This document shows positions 1 through 7,177 of a stretch of 64,000 nt of DNA, in pieces; position 1 is the first letter of the stretch; each line of letters opens with the position of its first letter. Position numbers and translations under genes: made by a program. The notes below the pieces were generated by a model that was given only the letters and a program-made list of their open reading frames with translations, made no database searches and was not told the origin of the DNA. The stretch is from Elusimicrobium minutum (GTDB taxonomy: Bacteria > Elusimicrobiota > Elusimicrobia > Elusimicrobiales > UBA9959): the NCBI GenBank assembly GCA_020723765.1, contig DYIF01000010.1:1-64000 (forward strand), given 5' to 3'.

Positions 1-58
1 TATTTTTGACAAGATGTATCATATTATAGTTAGATTATATTTGATTTGATTCGTTAAA

Positions 59-87
59 TTGACTTGATTTTCATATTTAATTAAAAT
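59..87 (+). promoter_or_regulatory. Candidate sigma-70 promoter for the amino-acid permease
   Basis: TTGACT at 59-64 and TAAAAT at 82-87 are separated by 17 bases, the ideal spacing for a housekeeping promoter. The predicted start near 94 leaves a short leader with a strong GAGGAGAG ribosome site at 107-114. The background is very AT-rich, so chance matches are possible. Confidence 0.5.
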
Positions 88-117
88 AATATGATATTTT
101 ATTTATGAGGAGAGCGT

Positions 118-1566
118 ATGGGTAATTTGTTTGTAAAAAAGTCAATAGATAAACTTTTGGCTGACGCCGAAGAAAAAGACCATTCTTTAAAAAGGGTATT
201 GGGCCCTTTAAATCTTACGATGTTGGGAGTCGGCGGAATAATAGGCGCCGGAATCTTTGTATTAACCGGTCAAGCCGCCGCTCAATATGCGGGACCGGGA
301 ATAGTTTTATCTTTTGTAATATCCGCCATAGGCTGCGCTTTTGCCGGTTTGTGTTATGCTGAGTTTGCGTCAATGATTCCGATAGCCGGAAGCGCCTATA
401 CTTATTCTTACGCCACACTCGGCGAGATTTTGGCTTGGATTATAGGATGGGATTTGATATTGGAGTATCTTTTCGGAGCGGCTACGGTATCGGTAGGATG
501 GTCGGGTTATGTAGTAAGTTTTTTAAAGGATTTTGGAGTTAATATACCCGCTTATCTTTCGCAATCGCCTTTTGCTTATGAGGTTGGGAAAGGGTGGTAT
601 GCTACCGGGGCTGTAATAAATCTTCCGGCCGTTTTGATAGTTAGCTTAGTTACGGCTCTTTTGGTAGTGGGGATCAAAGAGAGCGCTAATTTTAACAATA
701 TTATCGTAATTCTTAAAATAATGGTCATAATACTTTTTATCGTTTTCGGTTTTGCTTATGTAAATTCAGAAAACTGGAAGCCTTTTATACCAGATAATAC
801 GGGACATTTTGGGCATTTTGGATGGAGCGGAGTTCTTAGAGGAGCCGGCGTAATATTTTTCGCATACATAGGCTTTGATGCGGTATCTACCGCTGCTCAA
901 GAGGCTAAAAATCCTCAGAAAGATATGCCCATAGGAATAATGGCCTCTCTTTTTATATGCACGATATTATACATATTGGTCGCTCTTGTTTTAACCGGAG
1001 TCGTAAAGTATGATAAATTATTGGTGCCGGATCCGATAGCGGTAGGCGTAGATGCCGCAGGCGAGGGACTATTTTGGCTTAGGCCTTTTATTAAAATAGG
1101 GGCTATAGCCGGTCTTTCTTCGGTTATACTTGTATTGTTATTGGGCCAACCCAGAATATTTTTCGCTATGGCAAACGACGGGCTTTTGCCTAAAGTTTTC
1201 TCAAAAGTTCATCCGAAATTTAGAACTCCTTATATAACGACCATAGTTACAGGAGCCATCACCGCCCTTATGGGAGGACTTTTCCCGATAGGAGCTTTGG
1301 GAGAGATGGTATCGATAGGAACGCTTTTGGCTTTTACGATAGTTTCGATAAGTGTTCTGGTTTTGAGGAAAACAAACCCGGAAATACCGAGACCTTTTAA
1401 AACGCCGCTTGTTCCGTTTGTGCCTATAATGGGAGCCGCGGTTTCTTTGCTTCAGATGCTTTCTCTTCCTATTCCGACCTGGATAAGATTGATAGCGTGG
1501 ATGGGGATAGGAATTTTAATTTATTTCTTATACGGATATAAAAACAGTAAAATAAGAAATATTTAG
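118..1566 (+). CDS. APC-family amino-acid permease (CAT/YfnA-like)
   Basis: This 482-residue protein is an inner-membrane amino-acid transporter of the amino acid-polyamine-organocation superfamily, closest in style to cationic amino-acid transporters and YfnA. About twelve hydrophobic segments are visible. The first carries the glycine-rich unwound-helix motif IIGAGIF at residues 41-47, which in this fold contacts the substrate backbone. The CYAEFASMIPIAGSAYTYSY stretch and the PQKDMPIGI stretch are also typical. The ATG at 118 is preceded by GAGGAGAG at a good distance, fixing the start. The gene stands alone, with its own candidate promoter, and is followed by a tRNA gene. The substrate cannot be read from sequence; neutral or cationic amino acids are equally likely. 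Confidence 0.9.
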   Translation: MGNLFVKKSIDKLLADAEEKDHSLKRVLGPLNLTMLGVGGIIGAGIFVLTGQAAAQYAGPGIVLSFVISAIGCAFAGLCYAEFASMIPIAGSAYTYSYATLGEILAWIIGWDLILEYLFGAATVSVGWSGYVVSFLKDFGVNIPAYLSQSPFAYEVGKGWYATGAVINLPAVLIVSLVTALLVVGIKESANFNNIIVILKIMVIILFIVFGFAYVNSENWKPFIPDNTGHFGHFGWSGVLRGAGVIFFAYIGFDAVSTAAQEAKNPQKDMPIGIMASLFICTILYILVALVLTGVVKYDKLLVPDPIAVGVDAAGEGLFWLRPFIKIGAIAGLSSVILVLLLGQPRIFFAMANDGLLPKVFSKVHPKFRTPYITTIVTGAITALMGGLFPIGALGEMVSIGTLLAFTIVSISVLVLRKTNPEIPRPFKTPLVPFVPIMGAAVSLLQMLSLPIPTWIRLIAWMGIGILIYFLYGYKNSKIRNI

Positions 1567-1572
1567 TTTTTT

Positions 1573-1606
1573 AAAAAAAATCCCAAAACTATTTTACGAT
1601 TTTTTT
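1573..1606 (+). terminator. Weak AT-rich hairpin after the permease gene
   Basis: Bases 1574-1582 (seven A, then TC) can pair with GATTTTTTT at 1598-1606 across a 15-base loop, seven bases after the permease stop codon, ending in a T run. Only one G-C pair holds the stem, so this is at best a weak intrinsic terminator. Confidence 0.25.
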
Positions 1607-1628
1607 AAAATTTTATATTATTTAATTA

Positions 1629-1634
1629 TATAAT
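1629..1634 (+). promoter_or_regulatory. -10 element of tRNA-Thr promoter
   Basis: A perfect TATAAT lies six bases before the first base of the mature tRNA, so transcription would start at or within a base or two of the tRNA 5' end, leaving little or nothing for RNase P to remove. No convincing -35 box is seen in the T-rich sequence upstream. Confidence 0.45.
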
Positions 1635-1640
1635 AAAAAC

Positions 1641-1714
1641 GCCAGGGTAGCTCAGCTGGTTAGAGCGGCGGTTTCGTAAACCGCAGGTCGAGGGTTCGAT
1701 TCCCTTCCCTGGCT
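1641..1714 (+). tRNA. tRNA-Thr(CGT)
   Basis: A full cloverleaf can be drawn. The acceptor stem GCCAGGG/CCCTGGC (1641-1647 with 1707-1713) is perfect; the D arm is GCTC/GAGC; the anticodon stem GCGGT/ACCGC closes the loop TTCGTAA with anticodon CGT, which reads ACG (threonine); the T arm is GAGGG-TTCGATT-CCCTT. The discriminator is T1714. CCA is not encoded and must be added by tRNA nucleotidyltransferase. The gene is directly followed by a structured repeat element that duplicates its 3' end. Confidence 0.95.
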
Positions 1715-1857
1715 TTTTTGCTAAGAAACAGCGGTAAGCTGTTTCGTGGGAATCGAAAGTCCGCAGGCCGAATTGAGCTATGCAAGAGGCCGAGGAGCGG
1801 CCCGCGAAAAAACGAGCGGTGAGCGAGTTTTATTTGCGGGAGATTCCCTTCCCTGGC
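1715..1857 (+). repeat. tRNA-linked structured element, copy 1 (Thr locus)
   Basis: No protein is supported here. The segment holds, in order: CTAAGAAA (1721-1728); a perfect 8-bp hairpin GAAACAGC/GCTGTTTC (1725-1732 with 1738-1745, loop GGTAA); GGGAATCGAA (1748-1757), the exact reverse complement of the tRNA T-arm bases 1695-1704; the block TCGAAAGTCCGCAG; GGCC-flanked sequence; a long imperfect hairpin 1801-1840 with GCGAAAAAA, loop GGTGA and TTTTATTTG; and at 1842-1857 a 16-base exact copy of the tRNA from T-loop base G57 to its last paired base (1698-1713). GGGAATC (1748-1754) can also pair with GATTCCC (1842-1848) and so close the whole element. The unit repeats with a period of about 145 bp. 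It is visibly GC-richer than its surroundings. A matching element follows tRNA-Arg at 54999-55155. Confidence 0.85.
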
Positions 1858-2030
1858 TTTTTTTGCTAAGAAACAGCGACAAGCTGTTTCGCGGGAATCG
1901 AAAGTCCGCAGGCCGAATTGGGCTATGCAAAAGGCCCAGTGGCTTTGCTTCAAAAGATTGCTTTAGACACCGTGGCAAATGCGAAGTGTTATGACACTGT
2001 AGCGGCCCGCGGTGAGAGTTGGGATTTAGT
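1858..2030 (+). repeat. tRNA-linked element, copy 2, degenerate
   Basis: After the tRNA tail copy the element starts again: hairpin GAAACAGC/GCTGTTTC (1870-1877 with 1883-1890, loop changed to GACAA), then the T-arm complement GGGAATCGAA (1893-1902) and the same block up to the GGCC at about 1932. From there it departs from copy 1. Roughly 70 bases bounded by CAGTG (1937-1941) and CACTG (1995-1999) are inserted before AGCGGCCCGCG. The A-rich/T-rich hairpin is then largely lost, and no further tRNA tail copy is found. It therefore looks like an older or decayed tandem copy. The loop changes while the stem stays perfect, which argues for RNA-level constraint. Confidence 0.75.
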
Positions 2031-2033
2031 TTG

Positions 2034-2083
2034 TCGACGGAGTTGGTTTGCAATGCGCTTGGCGCTTTAAACTATCCCGTCGA
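2034..2083. repeat. Nested inverted repeat between the tRNA element and the next gene
   Basis: TCGACGG (2034-2040) is complementary to CCGTCGA (2077-2083), and GCGC-TTG-GCGC (2055-2065) forms the tip of the same long hairpin. No T run follows, so it is not a standard terminator. It may be the remnant 3' part of the decayed element copy or a separate palindromic repeat. The rest of the gap up to 2164 is AT-rich and contains TTTATCGGTT twice (near 2118 and 2133) but no recognisable gene. Confidence 0.5.
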
Positions 2084-2164
2084 TTAGATTTGAGCGTAAA
2101 GATTTTAAAAATAATAATTTATCGGTTCTCTTTATCGGTTTGATTTTAAAGATTATGAGGTTTT

Positions 2165-4609
2165 ATGAAAAAGGAATTAAATTATAATTTTAACGATTTG
2201 CAAATTGCCGAGCCGGTTTCAATAGCAAGAAAATCTATACAATTCCTAATCCCTTTGCTTTATCTTTTGATTTCTGTTTCTTTTTATTTAAGAACTTACG
2301 ATTCGGCTCAGGTTAAAATCACACTTTTACAGATGGGGGGATTTAGCATAATATGTTTATGGCTATCTCTGCTTTTTTTGGAAGGAAAAAAAGCGTTTAA
2401 AAAAGAAGACTTTGTTTTCCTCTCTCCTTTTTTGGCTTATCTTATTTACATGATTTTTTCGTTTATAAATGTTCCTTACAAACAGTGGGCCATAGACGAC
2501 TTTGTAAGATATATAATTTATTCTTTCATATCCCTGATAGTTTTAAGGGAATTCGACAAAAACGCGATAGAAAAATTGACAAAATTTTTAATAATTTCCG
2601 CATGGATAGCCGTAGTATACGGTATAGTTCAGTGGATAGACGTAAATTTTTTCCCGCCGAAGGAATTGGGAGGCGGTTCGTTTGACCCTTTTATATGGAG
2701 AGGGGCTTTTGGAAATAGAATATTCTCAACTTACGGTAACCCTAATTTTTTCGCAAATTATATGGTTCTTATGCTTCCGATAATAATATCGAGATTTATT
2801 AAAACAAAATCTATCGGAATGCTGGTTCTTGCGATTCTGGATATTTTTTGCATAATAAATACTTATACCAAAGGGGCCTGGATAGGATTCGGTATATCTT
2901 CTCTTCTTTTTATTTCGATATACATATATTACTTTACCGGTTTTAATAAAAAAATAATAAGATGGATATATATTTCCTTTGTAGTTATAGGTGTTTTAAT
3001 AATGCTCGGCGTCGTAAATTACGCGATGAAAACGAGCAGAACATCGGTTCCTTTTAGAGTTGCGACATGGATTTCCACATGGGAAATGATAGAAACGCAT
3101 CCTTTAATAGGTAGCGGGGTCGGCTCTTTTAGACCTTTATATCCGGCATATAGAAGACCCATTATATTTCACTTGGAGGGCAAACATAACACTGAAACGG
3201 ATCATGCGGAGAACGAACATTTGGAGCAAATTTTGGATAACGGAATAATAGGAGCCGGAATATTTTATTGGATGATAATTTTCGTTACTATAACAGCATT
3301 AAGAGCGATAAAATTTAATGTAGAAAACAAACGAAAAGAAGAGGCTTACGATGTTTTGGGTTATCTTGTAGCTTTTCTGGCCATGCTGATACATAATTTT
3401 ACCGATGTAAGCATGAGATTCGTTTCTTCCGGGGTTTATTTGGGCCTTCTTCCGGCGGTAATAATAAACCTTTCAAGGGGACATGCCTTGTGGGAATTCC
3501 ATTATATGGAAGAAGAAACTAAAACAAAAGATAAAAATCCGGAAAATAAATCTGGGTTATTTGATAAATTAATAGGATTTTTATCCGCTGTAGTTATTAT
3601 ATTTGCCGGCTATAAGATATTAACGGAGTTTAAAGAAATACAGGGCGATTTCGTAAATATGAGAAGTGGAGACCTTTTTTTATGGGTATCCTCATGGGCC
3701 GTACTTCTTTTTCTTATTGTCTATATATCGTATGTTTTTATAAAAATAATTGTAAAGAGTTATAACCGGTATATGGCCTTCATTTTGATTATTTTTTATT
3801 TTCCGGTAAGTTATTTTCCGATTTACTACTTTTGGGGGTGGTTTAAAGCCGATGTACAGCATAATATAGCGATATATTTTTCCAAATTGGGCAATTGGGA
3901 TTCGGCGCTTGGTTATTATCAAAAAGTCGTAAAAAACAATCCCACATTTATAATGCCTTATTATTTTATGGGCAATGTTTTTACCGACAGATTTAATATG
4001 ACAAAATTAAACAGGATCGATTGGGGAGATAAGGAAGGCGAACTTAGAGACGATTTCGAAAGAGCAAAGGATATGTATGAACACGTAAGAAAGTTAGCGC
4101 CGAATTACGTTCAGATGCATCATCAAGTCGGGGTGCTTTATATGAAGATGGCTGAGTATATGAGAGCCAACGGGAAAAACGAAGAAGCATTAAAGTATCT
4201 TGATAAAGCTATGAATAGATTTGAAATTTATCAAAACTTAGATCCGGTTTTCCCTTATAATTATTTTAGGAAAGCTCAGATATGGGTTTATAAGGGTCAG
4301 TTTAAAAAAGCCGAGGAAGAATATTTGAATTATCTTGGAGCATGGAAATGCGATAAACACGATTTTGCGGCCGCTCAAAAAGTATACGGCGTAGACCACG
4401 AAGGAAACGGCATAAAGGAACCTTTAACATGGAAAGATATTTATCCGAATCTTCCCGAAGTATACACCAATTTGGGTAATATTTATTTTATGATGGGAGA
4501 GTATAAAAAGTCGTACGAGAGCTATAAAAAAGCTTTAGATAAAAACCCCGACTATGAGCCCGCCAAAAAAAACATAGCCGTGGCGAAGATGAGGGGTAAT
4601 ATAAAGTAA
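2165..4609 (+). CDS. O-antigen ligase/polymerase-like membrane protein with C-terminal TPR repeats
   Basis: The 814-residue protein has a hydrophobic N-terminal two-thirds with about a dozen membrane segments and a Wzy_C (O-antigen ligase/PglL) core: the GNRIFSTYGNPNFFANY motif at 183-199 and, in a long external loop, HAENEHLEQILDNGIIG at 347-363, matching the H-x-x-x-x-x-x-E-x-G signature. From about residue 575 to the end there are tetratricopeptide repeats (AIYFSKLGNWDSALGYYQKV, later NLPEVYTNLGNIYFMMGEYK). Such enzymes move lipid-linked glycans to lipid A core or to proteins. It lies directly before a paralogue (one-base gap) and a pilus locus, so pilin O-glycosylation is a reasonable but unproven role. 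GAGG precedes the ATG. Confidence 0.75.
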   Translation: MKKELNYNFNDLQIAEPVSIARKSIQFLIPLLYLLISVSFYLRTYDSAQVKITLLQMGGFSIICLWLSLLFLEGKKAFKKEDFVFLSPFLAYLIYMIFSFINVPYKQWAIDDFVRYIIYSFISLIVLREFDKNAIEKLTKFLIISAWIAVVYGIVQWIDVNFFPPKELGGGSFDPFIWRGAFGNRIFSTYGNPNFFANYMVLMLPIIISRFIKTKSIGMLVLAILDIFCIINTYTKGAWIGFGISSLLFISIYIYYFTGFNKKIIRWIYISFVVIGVLIMLGVVNYAMKTSRTSVPFRVATWISTWEMIETHPLIGSGVGSFRPLYPAYRRPIIFHLEGKHNTETDHAENEHLEQILDNGIIGAGIFYWMIIFVTITALRAIKFNVENKRKEEAYDVLGYLVAFLAMLIHNFTDVSMRFVSSGVYLGLLPAVIINLSRGHALWEFHYMEEETKTKDKNPENKSGLFDKLIGFLSAVVIIFAGYKILTEFKEIQGDFVNMRSGDLFLWVSSWAVLLFLIVYISYVFIKIIVKSYNRYMAFILIIFYFPVSYFPIYYFWGWFKADVQHNIAIYFSKLGNWDSALGYYQKVVKNNPTFIMPYYFMGNVFTDRFNMTKLNRIDWGDKEGELRDDFERAKDMYEHVRKLAPNYVQMHHQVGVLYMKMAEYMRANGKNEEALKYLDKAMNRFEIYQNLDPVFPYNYFRKAQIWVYKGQFKKAEEEYLNYLGAWKCDKHDFAAAQKVYGVDHEGNGIKEPLTWKDIYPNLPEVYTNLGNIYFMMGEYKKSYESYKKALDKNPDYEPAKKNIAVAKMRGNIK

Positions 4610-4610
4610 T

Positions 4611-7151
4611 ATGAATTTTGAAGAATTTGAAAAAAGTTCTTTTATTAAATCTTTTTTTGTTTTATCTTTCTTTTTTATTCCACTGGTTTTTTTTACAAAT
4701 CTTACAAGGAATCCTTATTTTTTTCAAATAACATTTTTAAATATATTGTTAATTTCTTTTATTTTCTTTGTTTTTTATCCCGGTATTAAAAATAAAACGA
4801 TAATATTGACTTCAGGCGGTTCGATTAAGCCTTTTGTTTTAATGCTTTTCGTCTTCTTTTTAACTTCGGTTCTTTCTTATATAAGACATGAAGATTTTTT
4901 TAAACCGAGCATGATAAGCGAATTCAGGCGTATATGGATATTTACCATAGTTAATTGTTTTGTTCCTTTTATGATCGCTCATTATCTTAAAAATAGTCAA
5001 GAAGATAAAGATTTAAACTATAGCCTGAGTTTTATAATACTATGGGGAGCCGCATGGTTTCTTTTTCCTTATTTTAAGTCCGATAACCTTTTTTTCGATT
5101 TTTACGGATTTCTCCTCTGGTCGGCGGGACTAATTTATTTGTTTTTGAAAACAAAAAAAATAAATATCGAGACCGTTTTAAATATAGCGATGCTTGGCGC
5201 TTTTTATGCCTCGGTATACGGAATTCTTCAGTATTTCGGCTTTGAAATAATATGGCCTAAGGTTTTAAATCCATACGGCAGAAGAGCGGTTAGCACTTTT
5301 GGAAACCCTAACTTTATCTCTTCTTATGTTTTAATGCTTATACCGTTTGCGATTTTTTATTTTGTCAGAGCCAAAGAAATTTACGGGAAAATAATATATT
5401 TTATTTTTCTTGTTTCATATTTCGGAATGATTTTTGCAAGTCTCACTCGTTCTTCTTTAATAGGTCTTTTGGTTTCGGTTATATTTCTTTCAGTATTTAA
5501 GGATTATAGAGATTTTATCGGAATCAATTTTAAACATTTTAAAAAAATTCTATTGACCGTATTTTTTATATTGTTGTTATGGCCGGATCAGAATTTAAAG
5601 CCTTTAAGTTTCGGAGTGGCTAATAGAATATACGAAGGATTTGCAAGCAGTATTAATAAATTTTCTTTAAACGTGGAAAAAAAAGATGTTTATCCGTCTT
5701 TTCATCAAAGACTTTTAATATGGAGTTCGGGTATTCAAATGTTCAGGGAAAATCCTGTTATAGGTAAAGGATGGGGGGCTTTCGAGCTATTTTATCCTTT
5801 TTATCAAGGGTGGTTAATGAGGGTTTATCCCGCCGCAAGAGATCTCAGAACTCACGCAAATAACGCTCATAACGAAATAATAGAGATCATTTCACAAACG
5901 GGAATTTTGGGACTGGGAGCCGCTTTGTTTTTTTTGTTTTCGCTTTTTTATTCTTTTTTTAAAAAAATAAAAGAATATCCCTTGGAAAAAAGGATTTTCC
6001 TTTTAACCGCTTTTTCGTCGGTAGTCGGAATGATTGCAGATAACATGTTAAATGTTTCGATACATTTTGCCGTTCCCGCAATGCTTTTTTTCTTTTTATT
6101 GGGCGTCTTGTCTAAAAATTTGGGTCGGCCGGCCGAGACTTTGGAGATTAAAAAATATGGTAAATTTTTCTCGGTTTTAATATTTATTATTTCTTTTATC
6201 TTAACGGCTTTTTGGATTTCTCAATTTTTAAGGGAAATTTATTATTTTAAGGGATTTAAAGAAATGAGACAAAACGATTTTTATAATGCGATTAAAGATT
6301 TGGAGAAAGCCTATTCTTTTAATAAAAGAGAGGTTAACAATAATTACGAATTAGCAAATGCTTATGCCAGAACCGAGGATTTGGATAAGGCGATTTTTAT
6401 GTACGAAGAATCTTTAAAGACAAATGCCGGATATGATGAGATTTATTTTAATTTGGGAGTGGTTCAAAAGAAGAAAGGTCTTTTGGATAGCGCGTTTAAA
6501 AATTTCAAAACTTCCGTATGGATAAATCCATTAAACGAAAAGGGATATTACGCCCTTGCCGAAATAGGTTTAAATAATAATAAAAATATAAAAGAGATAA
6601 TAGAAATACTTGAAGACGGAGTTAAAATGCACAAATATAATTCTTATATTTATAATCTTTTAGGTTATTGCTATGAAACTTTAAAAGATTATGAAAAAAC
6701 CACCTATTATTATAAAAAGGCGGCCGAAAACGACCCTTTAAATGATACTTATTTTTTAAATTACAAACGAATCAATAAAGATCAAAAATCTAAAACCGAA
6801 GAATTTATAAATATATACAGGGATGTCAATTTTAAAAATTTATTTAACGTTCAGGAATTATATAAAAAACTTCAAAACTTGGAAAAAGAGTTTAAAGACA
6901 ATCCTAAATTCGATTTCTTAATGGCCAGATATTATTTTGAAAAAGGAGATTATCAAAAATCGATAGATTTACTTAAGAGTATAAAAGAAAGGGATCCGTA
7001 TTTTTATTCGGCGGTCTATTCTCTGGGAGTTAGTTACGAAAAAATGGGGAAATATGAAGAGGCAGTAGAAATGTATGAGTATTATCTTTCTTTAAATCCA
7101 GCAAGAAACGATTTAAGAGAAAGAATTAATAAATTAAAAATAATGAAATAA
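4611..7151 (+). CDS. O-antigen ligase/polymerase-like membrane protein with C-terminal TPR repeats (second copy)
   Basis: This is an 846-residue paralogue of the preceding protein with the same plan: about twelve membrane segments, RRAVSTFGNPNFISSYV in the middle, HANNAHNEIIEIISQTGILG in the large external loop, then TPR repeats from roughly residue 565 to the C terminus (for example YDEIYFNLGVVQKKKGLLDS). The two genes are adjacent and presumably one transcript, and their sequence divergence is high, so the duplication is old. The pair could act on different acceptors (lipid A core versus protein) or as polymerase and ligase; sequence alone does not decide. No Shine-Dalgarno site is visible, consistent with translational coupling. 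Confidence 0.75.
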   Translation: MNFEEFEKSSFIKSFFVLSFFFIPLVFFTNLTRNPYFFQITFLNILLISFIFFVFYPGIKNKTIILTSGGSIKPFVLMLFVFFLTSVLSYIRHEDFFKPSMISEFRRIWIFTIVNCFVPFMIAHYLKNSQEDKDLNYSLSFIILWGAAWFLFPYFKSDNLFFDFYGFLLWSAGLIYLFLKTKKINIETVLNIAMLGAFYASVYGILQYFGFEIIWPKVLNPYGRRAVSTFGNPNFISSYVLMLIPFAIFYFVRAKEIYGKIIYFIFLVSYFGMIFASLTRSSLIGLLVSVIFLSVFKDYRDFIGINFKHFKKILLTVFFILLLWPDQNLKPLSFGVANRIYEGFASSINKFSLNVEKKDVYPSFHQRLLIWSSGIQMFRENPVIGKGWGAFELFYPFYQGWLMRVYPAARDLRTHANNAHNEIIEIISQTGILGLGAALFFLFSLFYSFFKKIKEYPLEKRIFLLTAFSSVVGMIADNMLNVSIHFAVPAMLFFFLLGVLSKNLGRPAETLEIKKYGKFFSVLIFIISFILTAFWISQFLREIYYFKGFKEMRQNDFYNAIKDLEKAYSFNKREVNNNYELANAYARTEDLDKAIFMYEESLKTNAGYDEIYFNLGVVQKKKGLLDSAFKNFKTSVWINPLNEKGYYALAEIGLNNNKNIKEIIEILEDGVKMHKYNSYIYNLLGYCYETLKDYEKTTYYYKKAAENDPLNDTYFLNYKRINKDQKSKTEEFINIYRDVNFKNLFNVQELYKKLQNLEKEFKDNPKFDFLMARYYFEKGDYQKSIDLLKSIKERDPYFYSAVYSLGVSYEKMGKYEEAVEMYEYYLSLNPARNDLRERINKLKIMK

Positions 7152-7177
7152 AAATTTAATATAATTTATTTAATAAT

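Noticed and set aside
1842-1857. A second tRNA gene at the tail copy
   Set aside because: Only the 3' half of the T arm and the 3' acceptor strand are present; no 5' acceptor strand, D arm or anticodon arm.
1715-2030. CRISPR array or integron attC sites
   Set aside because: There are only one and a half units of ~145 bases with no spacer diversity, no GTT/AAC core sites, and no cas or integron integrase genes.
1660-2053. Open reading frames of 80-100 codons on both strands across the tRNA-Thr flank
   Set aside because: They run through the tRNA and the hairpin repeats, repeat themselves because the DNA repeats, and have no ribosome sites. The structure is explained at RNA level.
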